In this document: one piece after another, positions 9,262 through 16,836 of the stretch | Numbering within the stretch: position 1 is the first letter of the stretch | How the letters are laid out: every line of letters starts with the position of its first letter | Source: Ruminococcus flavefaciens | Lineage (GTDB): Bacteria > Bacillota > Clostridia > Oscillospirales > Ruminococcaceae | NCBI GenBank assembly: GCA_004554385.1 | Contig: SFMO01000126.1 | Span: 1 to 59,366, forward strand | Direction: 5' to 3' | Length of the DNA: 59,366 nucleotides | Program-made: the position numbers and the translations under genes | The notes under the pieces: generated by a model | What the model was told of the DNA's origin: nothing | Seen by the model: the letters and a program-made list of their open reading frames with translations, nothing else | The model's database searches: none

Positions 9262-9919
9262 AAGGCGAATATTCCCATAATGTGTAGCGCTGAGGGCGGT
9301 GATACATATATAAGCCATGACTTTTAAATGCAAAGCCGCGTCTTATCATAGTCCAGCCCTTTCTGTCCTCAAGATGGTCACCGCTCTGTGTATCCCACCA
9401 GTAAAACAATCTGATCCCGTGCTTCAGTTTTTCTTCAAGCTGATCTATAAATTTATAGAATGTCTCCGTTTCAAAAGGTCTTCCCATAAATAAAACCGAA
9501 TAATCATTGTAATCAAGTTCAAAGGCGTTGCCGTTAAGAACAGTCATATTTTCATAGCGCGATGCCCACTGCTGAGCATAAGCGGCAACATCCTTATTCA
9601 GTTCTATGCCGGTCAGTCTGCATGGATAGCCTTTGCTCTGCATATAAGCAAGAACTCTTCCTTTACCGCAGCCTACATCAATAAATGAATCGTCGGGTCC
9701 GAAGCTGCTGTCACCGATTATTTTTTCAAGAGCCCAGTAGCAGGTCGATTCACTCCCTGTAGCTCCCATTGTCTCCCTGTAAAGCGAAGGAACATACTTG
9801 ACCAGTGAACACCCGCAGATCTTTTTGTCTTTTTTTTCATCAAAAAAATGCACGGTCACTATTGATGCATTTACAATTTTATTTCTGATTTTTTTTAATA
9901 ATGATTTTTTCTTATCCAT
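9251..9919 (-). CDS. Class I SAM-dependent methyltransferase
   Basis: 222 residues. Motif I is FIDVGCGKGRVLAYM near residue 80, followed by the acidic residue of the SAM ribose site in LTGIELNKDV. A basic N-terminal 20 residues precede the catalytic fold. It starts in an overlapping TAATG with the S24/S26 peptidase gene, a sign of coupled translation. The substrate is unknown; in this operon a peptide or protein methyl acceptor is plausible. Confidence 0.82.
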   Translation of the reverse strand: MDKKKSLLKKIRNKIVNASIVTVHFFDEKKDKKICGCSLVKYVPSLYRETMGATGSESTCYWALEKIIGDSSFGPDDSFIDVGCGKGRVLAYMQSKGYPCRLTGIELNKDVAAYAQQWASRYENMTVLNGNAFELDYNDYSVLFMGRPFETETFYKFIDQLEEKLKHGIRLFYWWDTQSGDHLEDRKGWTMIRRGFAFKSHGLYMYHRPQRYTLWEYSPYEE

Positions 9920-10353
9920 TACTTTTTCTTTGCAATTCTTTTCAATTTACTTACTGCATGAATGATAAAACCGCGTATCGGGAAAAAGTCACACCATATA
10001 TGAACGTACAGTCTGTACCTCCAATTGCTGACCGAAACCTCCCTGCCTTTCCGTACAACAGCTGTCATCACACCTATAATATGTCTGTCGGTAATGCCGT
10101 ATTCCTTTACCCATCGGTTATCCCCGCATATAACATAGTCACTGTCTCTTACTTTAAGTATGCGGTGCAGGACATACTGTCCGCTGTCGCGTTTATACAG
10201 GGGGACATCATACTTTTTCAGCCTTCCATTCACAGGCTCGATGATAAGCAGATCCCTGTCCTGCTTGATGAGCGGCATCATGCTGTCGCCTTTGTTGGTA
10301 TAGATCAGCTTACCGTTTATGGCAAGCTGCTCCTCGAATGTGGATTTATTCAT
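9919..10353 (-). CDS. S24/S26 family peptidase (signal-peptidase-like)
   Basis: 144-residue single-domain protease. GDSMMPLI near residue 23 supplies the nucleophilic Ser. VLHRIL near residue 62 replaces the usual catalytic Lys region by a His, as in SipW-like and archaeal/ER signal peptidases, and CGDN follows. A hydrophobic stretch near the C-terminus (IWCDFFPIRGFIIHAV) may anchor it. ATG 10353 has GGAG 6 bases upstream; an in-frame TTG just before it is not needed. It overlaps the PqqD gene by 8 bases. It may cut a leader from an exported product. Confidence 0.82.
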   Translation of the reverse strand: MNKSTFEEQLAINGKLIYTNKGDSMMPLIKQDRDLLIIEPVNGRLKKYDVPLYKRDSGQYVLHRILKVRDSDYVICGDNRWVKEYGITDRHIIGVMTAVVRKGREVSVSNWRYRLYVHIWCDFFPIRGFIIHAVSKLKRIAKKK

Positions 10354-10606
10354 CAATTGCTCCGATTTTTCTGAGCTGTTCGATTATCTTCTTTACGTCG
10401 CGTTCCATAGCTTCTTTCGGACCGTCGTATTTCTCCTGCATTTTTGCAACGATCTCAGCCTCGGTAGTATCATTTTCAAGACAGCTTATAATAAAACCTG
10501 CAGTTTCATTGCTGCGTACAAGTCCCGAAAATTTTACTGCTCCTGTTGAAACGATGAGCTTCTGATCTCCGTCGTCGTGTGTTATAAATCCTTTATTGAG
10601 TTTCAT
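10346..10606 (-). CDS. PqqD-like peptide-binding protein
   Basis: 86-residue winged-helix protein of the PqqD/RRE family that recognises leader peptides of ribosomally made natural products. The pattern is typical: N-terminal strands, SNETAGFIISCLENDTTEAE, then an amphipathic helix with ERDVKKIIEQLRKIGAI. AAAGGAT upstream supports the start. It sits directly behind the HPr-kinase-like gene. A free-standing PqqD-like protein beside a kinase, an exporter and a nucleotidyltransferase is the pattern of lasso-peptide clusters of the paeninodin type. Confidence 0.88.
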   Translation of the reverse strand: MKLNKGFITHDDGDQKLIVSTGAVKFSGLVRSNETAGFIISCLENDTTEAEIVAKMQEKYDGPKEAMERDVKKIIEQLRKIGAIDE

Positions 10607-10612
10607 GGATCA

Positions 10613-11347
10613 TTATCCTTTCATACCGTTATATGCGACTTTTGCCGCTTCAATATCCATATTGCAGGCAAGCTTGTACAGTCCGACATTTTCCGCCATT
10701 TTGTCCAGAAGCTTCAGTGTCTTTGCCATCTGCACAGGATCCTGCGGACGATAGACCTGCTGCAAAAGCATTGCATATGCTTCCGATTTGCTGACAGGGA
10801 CAATACTATTGCTTTCTCCGCGTGTCAGTATGCATATCGCCTTCAGCGGCACTGATATATTGTTTCCGAGGCGGTGCTTGCCATTATATGGAGTACCATA
10901 TACAATTATATCATTTCCTTTAACAGAAATCAACGGCTTATCGTCATTGACCATCACCGCTTTATCTCCGAAATATTCGCGCCACAGTCTTGTGTGAGTC
11001 GACTTTCCCGTACCGCTCTTTGCGGTGAACATAAATCCCTGACCGTCAACAGCAATAACAGAGCCATGAAATACAAAGGAACCATAGCTTGGCATCTTCT
11101 CAGCTATTTTGCGGTATACCGCAGTCTCTTCGAGAAGATCATCAGGGTATCCGCATACTGCCTTACCCTCAAAAGCATACTCTGAGTCCGTCTTCTGCTT
11201 CTCAAATACAATATCATCATGGGAGACAGTTACCGAAAAGTCAACAGGCTCGTCGCACTCGTATTCCTTGCAGTAATCATGGACTTTAACATAGGAAGAG
11301 TTGACCTCTATGACACGGTCAGCAATTTTATACCTTTTTGTTATCAT
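10613..11347 (-). CDS. HPr-kinase-like P-loop protein
   Basis: 244-residue protein with an HprK-type C-terminal kinase fold. The P-loop AKSGTGKSTHTRLW lies near residue 112 in the context FHGSVIAVDGQGFMFTAKSG, and NDDKPLI follows near residue 137, as in kinases that phosphorylate the C-terminal Ser of lasso peptides. It lacks the N-terminal domain of true HPr kinase. It is the first gene of the operon; the ATG at 11347 has only a weak ribosome site. Function as a peptide or serine kinase is inferred from family and context. Confidence 0.82.
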   Translation of the reverse strand: MITKRYKIADRVIEVNSSYVKVHDYCKEYECDEPVDFSVTVSHDDIVFEKQKTDSEYAFEGKAVCGYPDDLLEETAVYRKIAEKMPSYGSFVFHGSVIAVDGQGFMFTAKSGTGKSTHTRLWREYFGDKAVMVNDDKPLISVKGNDIIVYGTPYNGKHRLGNNISVPLKAICILTRGESNSIVPVSKSEAYAMLLQQVYRPQDPVQMAKTLKLLDKMAENVGLYKLACNMDIEAAKVAYNGMKG

Positions 11348-11365
11348 TTTATTTTCCCGTTTTTC

Positions 11366-11530
11366 TTATAATTGACCTGAGATGTCACCCGATGTCCACC
11401 TGTTTTTCCCGATACAGAAAACAGGCAGATCAGGACATTTTTTCTTTCTGAATGATATGCAGAATTGCAGAAAGCTGCATATAATAACAGGCAAAAACAC
11501 CAATGCAGTGATTTTATTATTACATCTCAT
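11366..11530 (-). CDS. Possible small ORF upstream of the maturation operon (candidate precursor or leader)
   Basis: A 54-residue frame starts at ATG 11530 (MRCNNKITALVF) and ends just before the HPr-kinase-like gene. It has a hydrophobic segment, a KKK cluster, several Cys and the C-terminus WTSGDISGQL. No clear ribosome site. It is the only small frame between the predicted promoter and the first operon gene, so it deserves a look as precursor, but it fits no lasso precursor pattern I know. Confidence 0.2.
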   Translation of the reverse strand: MRCNNKITALVFLPVIICSFLQFCISFRKKKCPDLPVFCIGKNRWTSGDISGQL

Positions 11531-11544
11531 TTTGGCATATAAAT

Positions 11545-11573
11545 AGTTTAGCATATTTATCTGTATATTACAA
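11545..11573 (-). promoter_or_regulatory. Candidate promoter of the six-gene minus-strand operon
   Basis: Minus strand: TTGTAA, 17 bases, TAAACT with a TGC extension before the -10. The predicted leader is about 190 bases. Confidence 0.5.
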
Positions 11574-11717
11574 TGAATAATTTATGAACAAAAATGTGGC
11601 TTGTTAATGATCCTGATTTATTAGCTCATTATAAGTACTTTTCACCTGTTCAGATCTCCGGATCACTCGTATATCGCTCTCCCCAACGGGCATACTGAGT
11701 GAGAAGGAGGGGTCATT

Positions 11718-11927
11718 CTGGAAATTATCGACAAGCAGAAAAGCGGATATTTCGAGGTCTGGCTGACCAATGAGGAACAGCAGCTCTACAGCCGCAGTGA
11801 GCTTTCCGCGCTTATCCTCTCACAGGCTGATACTGAAAAGTGCAGGGTGATGTTTTTCCTGTCAGGCAGTGAGGAGCTCCTGCCAAATACGGAAAAGCTT
11901 CTGATTATGAATTCGGGGTGTCGTTGA
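11718..11927 (+). CDS. Small protein with a non-ATG start, upstream of the recombinase
   Basis: A frame of 69 codons reads (M/L)EIIDKQKSGYFEVWLTNEE and ends LLIMNSGCR. It has no ATG, GTG or TTG at its beginning. AAGGAGG at 11704-11710 is perfectly placed 7 bases before a CTG (11718), and ATT at 11715 is the other possibility; an in-frame stop at 11700 limits the frame. The residue pattern (alternating charged and hydrophobic, FEVWL, RVMFFLSG) looks like a real alpha/beta protein rather than chance. The gene pairs with the recombinase that follows and may be its accessory; function unknown. Confidence 0.6.
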   Translation: MEIIDKQKSGYFEVWLTNEEQQLYSRSELSALILSQADTEKCRVMFFLSGSEELLPNTEKLLIMNSGCR

Positions 11928-11987
11928 TGCGCACCCCGTTAATGCTGTAAAGCCTTGTTTTTCCATACTTTTCCACCCTCAGAATGA

Positions 11988-12016
11988 TTGACGGCTGACC
12001 GCCCCTATGTTACAAT
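11988..12016 (+). promoter_or_regulatory. Promoter of the recombinase gene
   Basis: TTGACG, 17 bases, TACAAT with a TGT extended -10 element. The predicted RNA start is about 22 bases before the ATG at 12045. Confidence 0.75.
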
Positions 12017-12044
12017 TATTACATACACCGAAAGGAGGAGCAAC

Positions 12045-14195
12045 ATGTCAAACGTGCTGAAAATCGCAGGCTACTGCCGTATTTCCGTGGACGAGGAGCT
12101 TGACCGCGACAATACCTCTATCGAGAACCAGAAAGCCCTCATCACAGACTATGTCACACGAACCTTTCCCGACGCTCACCTCGACTTCTATGCTGACCGT
12201 GACCGCTCGGGCTACACCTTTGAACAGCGCGAGAACTATCAGGAGCTCCGCAGAAAGCTGTTCCGCCATGAGTACGATATACTCGTTATAAAGGACTTCT
12301 CCCGTTTTTCGCGCCGCACCAGCCGCGGACTTGTCGAGCTTGAAGACCTCCGCGACGCTGGTATGCGTATCATCTCCGTCGGTGACGGCATAGACTTTCC
12401 CACCTCAGATGACTGGATGGCGATACAGTTCCGTTTCCTTGTAAATGAGATGCCCGTCACGGACACCTCCAAAAAGGTCAGGGCAGTTATCAGCAACCGC
12501 CAGAAGGAAGGAAAGTGGATATGCGCAGTCCCCTACGGCTACGTTATGACCGGCAGCAAGGCAATGAAGTTTGCTGTTGACGAGCCCTCCGCAGAGGTAG
12601 TGAGGAAGATATTTCAGCTCTACTCAGAGGGCTGGGGCTACAGGAAAATAGCCAACTATCTCACCGACCTAAATATCCCTACTCCGCGCAGGACCGAGGA
12701 AATGCGAAGAGAAGCCAACGGCGAGGAGTACACCGTGCGCTCCAAGGACTCATGGAGCATTATTTCTGTCAGCACCATACTCAGCAACGACTTCTATATC
12801 GGCACTCTCCGTCAGCGCAAGTACCGCCGCAAAAAAATAAACGGCGGAGACATAAAGCTTCGTGAGACCGACCACATAGTTATAGAGAATGACCATGAGC
12901 CCGTTGTGGATAACAGGCTGTTTGCCGCCGTTCAGGAGCAGATGAAAAGCCGCTCACGCAACAGCTACCGCGGAGTAAAAAAGTTCGACAATGTCTATAC
13001 GGGTCATCTTTTCTGCGGAGACTGCGGAAGCCCCATGTTTGCCATGAGCCGTGCCGATATCCCCCAGGCATACCGCTGCGGAACATACCATAAGCGCGGC
13101 ATAAAAGGCTGTACCTCACACCATATCAGAGTTGACGTTCTCAACGAGCTGCTCAGGTCTTTCATACGCAAGGTCAGGGATAATTCCGATGATATGCTTT
13201 CTCAGCTCCAGAAGTCTGTCGACAGAGAGCAGAAGGAGCACTCTTCGGGCAAAAACACAGTTGACGTCCTTACGCAGAGAATGGAGGACGCCAAGACGGA
13301 AATGAAGTTTCTCAGCCGTCAGCACGTCAAGGATATTGCAAGGCATCCAGGGCAGGAGGAGATGCTTGAGGAAGTCTATCAGGAACAGGTATCGGAGCTG
13401 ATGAAGCAGATAGAGGGCTTACGCAGTCAGATACAGCTTGCAGCTGACAGGCATAGTGCCATGTCCTCTGCAAACCGGACTGCAAAGACGGTAATGGAAG
13501 TATTTGACGCCATTATAAATAAAGAAAAGCTCACAAAAAACGATGTTGATTTCATCGTTGAGCGTATCGACGTATTTGAAGACCACATCGACGTAAAGCT
13601 CCGCTCCGACATAGATGCACTTCTTAGAACAGGTGCTGATTCAAATTTTCAGCAAGGCACTAAGATAACAGAGCTTTCGTCACTTTTCGCCCATATTCCC
13701 AAAAGAAAGGGCGAAATTCTTAGTGTCAGTGTTGTCAGTGACGGTGACCCTCTCGAAATATACACAAACAGTGAGGGCGAAGTTATATTCAAGAAGTATT
13801 CCGCCGTAAGCGAAATGAGCGAAAACGCCGGATACGTAGCTGAAATTATGCATAAAATAGCAGGCTGTCCCGTTGTCATATTCGACAAGGACCACGTAGT
13901 AGCTACAGCAGGAGTGCCCCGCAAGGAGTTCTCTGAGCGCCGTGTCACAGGACAGCTTGAGGAGCTCATGGAAAACCGCGGACAATTCTTCTGTCCCGAC
14001 GGAAGTACCAATAATTTCTTTCCTGCGGAGGGGGTAGACCGGACAGCCATTGCAGCTTTGCCTATAATCACAGCAGGCGACGTTTCGGGAGCTGTAGCCT
14101 TTCTATCCAGTGAGAAGTGCACCGAGGTAACAGACCTTCAGAAAAGCCTTATCAATGCCGCCGCACAGTTCCTTGCAAGACAGATAGAGGGCTGA
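12045..14195 (+). CDS. Large serine recombinase fused to a SpoVT-like regulatory module
   Basis: 716 residues. The resolvase catalytic domain (residues 5-150) has GYCRISVDEE with nucleophile Ser14 and KDFSRFSRR. The recombinase domain (about 160-290) includes VPYGYVM and GWGYRKIANYLTD. A zinc ribbon (about 324-360) has CGDCGSPMF and two further Cys. A coiled coil (about 390-480) follows. Ordinary family members end near residue 540. Here residues 567-716 add GDPLEIYTNSEGEVIFKKYS, like the second half of the SpoVT AbrB DNA-binding domain, and then a GAF-like domain with KIAGCPVVIFDKDH and PIITAGDVSGAVAFL, like SpoVT-C. ATG 12045 has AAAGGAGGAG; an upstream in-frame TTG at 11988 is part of the -35 box. 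The extension suggests ligand- or sporulation-linked control of recombination (inference). Confidence 0.92.
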   Translation: MSNVLKIAGYCRISVDEELDRDNTSIENQKALITDYVTRTFPDAHLDFYADRDRSGYTFEQRENYQELRRKLFRHEYDILVIKDFSRFSRRTSRGLVELEDLRDAGMRIISVGDGIDFPTSDDWMAIQFRFLVNEMPVTDTSKKVRAVISNRQKEGKWICAVPYGYVMTGSKAMKFAVDEPSAEVVRKIFQLYSEGWGYRKIANYLTDLNIPTPRRTEEMRREANGEEYTVRSKDSWSIISVSTILSNDFYIGTLRQRKYRRKKINGGDIKLRETDHIVIENDHEPVVDNRLFAAVQEQMKSRSRNSYRGVKKFDNVYTGHLFCGDCGSPMFAMSRADIPQAYRCGTYHKRGIKGCTSHHIRVDVLNELLRSFIRKVRDNSDDMLSQLQKSVDREQKEHSSGKNTVDVLTQRMEDAKTEMKFLSRQHVKDIARHPGQEEMLEEVYQEQVSELMKQIEGLRSQIQLAADRHSAMSSANRTAKTVMEVFDAIINKEKLTKNDVDFIVERIDVFEDHIDVKLRSDIDALLRTGADSNFQQGTKITELSSLFAHIPKRKGEILSVSVVSDGDPLEIYTNSEGEVIFKKYSAVSEMSENAGYVAEIMHKIAGCPVVIFDKDHVVATAGVPRKEFSERRVTGQLEELMENRGQFFCPDGSTNNFFPAEGVDRTAIAALPIITAGDVSGAVAFLSSEKCTEVTDLQKSLINAAAQFLARQIEG

Positions 14196-14225
14196 GAACA
14201 TACGTCAAATACTTCATATAATATA

Positions 14226-14254
14226 TTGACATTTCTTTTGAAATCTGATATAAT
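14226..14254 (+). promoter_or_regulatory. Rubredoxin promoter
   Basis: Perfect TTGACA-N17-TATAAT, about 30 bases before the start codon. Confidence 0.92.
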
Positions 14255-14283
14255 TTACAAAACAACACAAAGGGGGTGTGTAT

Positions 14284-14439
14284 ATGAAGTATGTATGTGA
14301 TGTCTGCGGATGGGAATATGACGAGGAAAAGGGCTCTCCCGAGAACGGAATTGCTCCCGGCACAAAGTTCGAGGATCTTCCGGAGGATTTTGAATGTCCG
14401 CTCTGCGGCGTCGGAAAGGATTCTTTCTCTGCACAATAA
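14284..14439 (+). CDS. Rubredoxin
   Basis: 51-residue iron-sulfur electron carrier. Four Cys in two CxxCG pairs, CDVCGWEYD near the N-terminus and CPLCGVGKD near the C-terminus, bind one Fe; the middle has the usual PENGIAPGTKFEDLPEDF. AAAGGGGGTG lies before the ATG. It is monocistronic, between its own promoter and terminator. In strict anaerobes it donates electrons to oxygen and peroxide detoxifying enzymes. Confidence 0.96.
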   Translation: MKYVCDVCGWEYDEEKGSPENGIAPGTKFEDLPEDFECPLCGVGKDSFSAQ

Positions 14440-14444
14440 TAATT

Positions 14445-14486
14445 GCCCCGAAACAGTAATAACTACTGTTTCGGGGCTTGTCTTGT
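14445..14486 (+). terminator. Terminator after rubredoxin
   Basis: CCCCGAAACAGTA pairs with TACTGTTTCGGGG across 5 bases, followed by a T-rich stretch. It may also serve the convergent gene remnant. Confidence 0.8.
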
Positions 14487-14879
14487 TTATTCAGCTTGAT
14501 AACTGCGCTCAAAACCAAGGTATCTTGTTCCCTGGAAGGTCAGCCTTCCGCGGTCACCCTCAGCAAGCATTCCGTACTCCTGTCCGCTGACAGAAAGCTC
14601 CATACGGTCACCGCTCTCGACCTGAAATGTCACATAATACCCGGTATGAGAAACGTGAGCTTCATTGGTGTACCCGTTATGTGAAACTCTCATGCGCTTG
14701 GTAACAATCTCAGCATTTACGATAAGCCGCGGAGAATTGTTGTTTTTTTTGCCATGTAATGAGACTTTTTACAATAACCGCTATTATAACACACAATACA
14801 AGGGAAAAACGATAAAAAACAATATTCTGAAAAGTGCAAAATCATTAGCTAAATTTTTTTCAAAGTTGTTATCAAACAT
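14487..14879 (-). pseudogene. Frameshifted DUF2500 membrane protein remnant
   Basis: The start looks real: GGGAG before ATG 14879, then MFDNNFEKN and a hydrophobic run FRILFFIVFPLYCVL, ended by stops. The next family-like piece, VIIAVIVKSLITWQ, is in another frame. The C-terminal part (NNNSPRLIVNAEIVTKR, then VESGDRMELSVSGQEYGMLAEG, then LTFQGTRYLGFER) is back in the first frame after a run of eight A. So two indels of opposite effect bracket a shifted middle that contains three stops in the main frame. The family is a small membrane-anchored protein of unknown function. The intact C-terminal frame alone is 14487-14693. Confidence 0.75.
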
Positions 14880-14925
14880 AGTACTGAAAACTCCCGCAAT
14901 TACCCTGTTATATCGTATTCATAGC

Positions 14926-16395
14926 TTATGCTTCGTACTTTGGCTCGCAGGTGAGATTTATACCCAGTCTCTTTGCGATACGCTCGTCGACCTGTGAAAG
15001 AATAACTGTCGAATGTACCTCACAGCCGCGGAGCTTAGAGATCTGCTCCATAGCCTTCTTTGCATTTTCGTCGGTGTTTGCACATATCGAAAGTGCAATA
15101 AGAGTTTCATCGGTGTGCATTCTCGGATTGTTGTTGCCGAGATGGTTGACCTTAAGTGCCATAATAGGCTCGATTACGTGAGGAGACATGAGAAGTATAT
15201 CATCATCTATCTCTGCAAAATGCTTCAGCGCATTCAGCAGCAGAGCCGATATAGCTCCGAGGAGATTTGATGTGCGTCCTGTGAGAATAGTTCCGTCGGG
15301 AAGCTCCATAGCAGCAGCAGGACCGTCGGTCTCCTTTTCCTTATCAAGAGCAGCTGCCACCACTTTTCTGTCCTCAACAGTCACATTTGCCTGCTTCATA
15401 AGAAGCTCCAGCTTCATTACCTCGTCCTCTGAGATAAGTCCCTTACGGTACTCACACATACCGGTATAGTAGCGGCGGATTATCTCCTGTTCAGCGGCTT
15501 CACACACTGCCGCGTCATCAATAATGCAGTTGCCTGCCATATTTACGCCCATATCAGTAGGTGACTTGTACGGAGATTCGCCGAGAATAGTCTCGAACAT
15601 AGCGTTGAGTACGGGGAATATCTCAACATCACGGTTATAGTTTACGGTAGTCTTTCCGTATGCCTCCAGATGGAACGGGTCTATCATGTTCACATCGTTG
15701 AGGTCGGAGGTTGCCGCCTCATAGGCGATATTAACGGGATGACGGAGAGGAAGGTTCCATATCGGGAAGGTCTCGAACTTGGCATATCCTGCGTTGAGTC
15801 CTCTCTTGTGCTCATGGTAGAGCTGAGAGAGACAGGTAGCCATTTTTCCGCTTCCGGGACCGGGAGCTGTAATGACAACGAGCTTGCGTGAGGTCTCGAT
15901 ATATTCGTTCTTGCCGTAGCCCTCATCGCTGATGATGTATTTAAGGTTGGAAGGATAGCCCTTTATGCTGTAATGGTGGTACACCTTTACGCCGAGAGCT
16001 TCAAGGCGCTTCTGGAAAGCGTCTGCTGTAGGCTGATTGTCATATCTTGTAAGAACTACACTGCTGACATAGAGGCCTATCTTTGTAAAAACGTTGAAAA
16101 GACGGATAACGTCAACGTCGTATGTAATGCCAAGGTCGCCTCTTACCTTGTTCTTTTCGATGTCATCGGAGTTTATGACGATAACTATCTCAGCCTCGTC
16201 CTTGAGCTGAAGGAGCATCTGAAGCTTACTGTCGGGCTTGAATCCCGGAAGCACTCTCGAAGCATGGAAATCGTCAAAGAGCTTTCCTCCGAACTCCAGA
16301 TAAAGCTTGTCGCCGAACTCTGCGATACGCTGTCTGATGTGCTCAGACTGCATTTTAAGGTATTTTTCGTTGTCAAATCCAATTTTGAAACTCAT
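14926..16395 (-). CDS. UPF0371 / DUF1846 family protein
   Basis: 489-residue cytosolic protein of a conserved family of unknown exact role. It begins MSFKIGFDNEKYLKMQ, has the P-loop-like ITAPGPGSGKMATCLSQLYH near residue 175, KFETFPIWNLPL, and AYEAATSDLNDVNMIDPFH. Length and order match the family. ATG 16395 is chosen because GGAGGAAG lies 7 bases upstream; the frame extends to 16419 but without a ribosome site. It diverges from the T-box operon. The GSGK sequence suggests nucleotide binding, but no reaction can be assigned. Confidence 0.9.
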   Translation of the reverse strand: MSFKIGFDNEKYLKMQSEHIRQRIAEFGDKLYLEFGGKLFDDFHASRVLPGFKPDSKLQMLLQLKDEAEIVIVINSDDIEKNKVRGDLGITYDVDVIRLFNVFTKIGLYVSSVVLTRYDNQPTADAFQKRLEALGVKVYHHYSIKGYPSNLKYIISDEGYGKNEYIETSRKLVVITAPGPGSGKMATCLSQLYHEHKRGLNAGYAKFETFPIWNLPLRHPVNIAYEAATSDLNDVNMIDPFHLEAYGKTTVNYNRDVEIFPVLNAMFETILGESPYKSPTDMGVNMAGNCIIDDAAVCEAAEQEIIRRYYTGMCEYRKGLISEDEVMKLELLMKQANVTVEDRKVVAAALDKEKETDGPAAAMELPDGTILTGRTSNLLGAISALLLNALKHFAEIDDDILLMSPHVIEPIMALKVNHLGNNNPRMHTDETLIALSICANTDENAKKAMEQISKLRGCEVHSTVILSQVDERIAKRLGINLTCEPKYEA

Positions 16396-16532
16396 TTTAT
16401 CTCTTCCTCCCGTAAACATTATAATAATTTATTATATACCAAAGCCCGACAAATTTCAAGTACTGCACCGAAAAAATCTTTTATTAACTTTAAGGGCATT
16501 TTTTAGCACGGTACACAGCTGACGGGAAGGTC

Positions 16533-16561
16533 TTGACAACGCTGAAAAGATATGCTATGAT
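16533..16561 (+). promoter_or_regulatory. Promoter of the tyrosine-type T-box operon
   Basis: TTGACA, 17 bases, TATGAT with a TGC extended -10 element. The predicted RNA start is near 16568. Confidence 0.85.
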
Positions 16562-16567
16562 ATAAAG

Positions 16568-16800
16568 GCAAAAACCGTGAACGAATAAAACCTGTGCAGA
16601 GCCCGATACAGAGAGTTTCCGTATGGTGTGAGGAAATGACGGCGCACAGTGACCTACATTCGGGAGTTGCCGCATTGAAAGCAAGTAGATGCGGACGGGT
16701 GTGCCCGTTACAGCTTTTGAGTTCCGTCAAAAACGGAAAAATCAGGGTGGTACCGCGAGTAACTTCGCCCCTGAGCAGTATTTCTGCTCGGGGGCTTTTA
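16568..16800 (+). ncRNA. T-box leader, probably tRNA-Tyr responsive
   Basis: The T-box sequence AGGGTGGTACCGCG is at 16744-16757, followed by a terminator stem (GCCCCTGAGCAG with CTGCTCGGGGGC, 16767-16795) and TTTTA. Stem I can be drawn: CGAA (16582-16585) with TTCG (16659-16662), CTGTGC (16592-16597) with GCACAG (16644-16649), and the usual AGAGAG segment. The codon UAC at 16655-16657, then A, then the basal helix and GGAG, lines up position for position with GUA in the valS T-box of this window. UAC is tyrosine, and the variable T-box base U fits A73 of tRNA-Tyr. The gene tyrS lies two genes downstream. Confidence 0.88.
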
Positions 16801-16836
16801 TATTTCCGTATTTTATGAAGCAAGGGGGAAATGATA

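Noticed and set aside
11914..11938. Hairpin after the CTG-start gene as a terminator
   Set aside because: The stem CGGGGTG/CACCCCG has no T-run after it.
11988..12044. Earlier TTG start for the recombinase
   Set aside because: The TTG is part of the -35 box of a good promoter; AAAGGAGGAG supports the ATG at 12045.
15973..16506. Plus-strand frame of 177 codons opposite the UPF0371 gene
   Set aside because: Shadow of the family-matched minus-strand gene.
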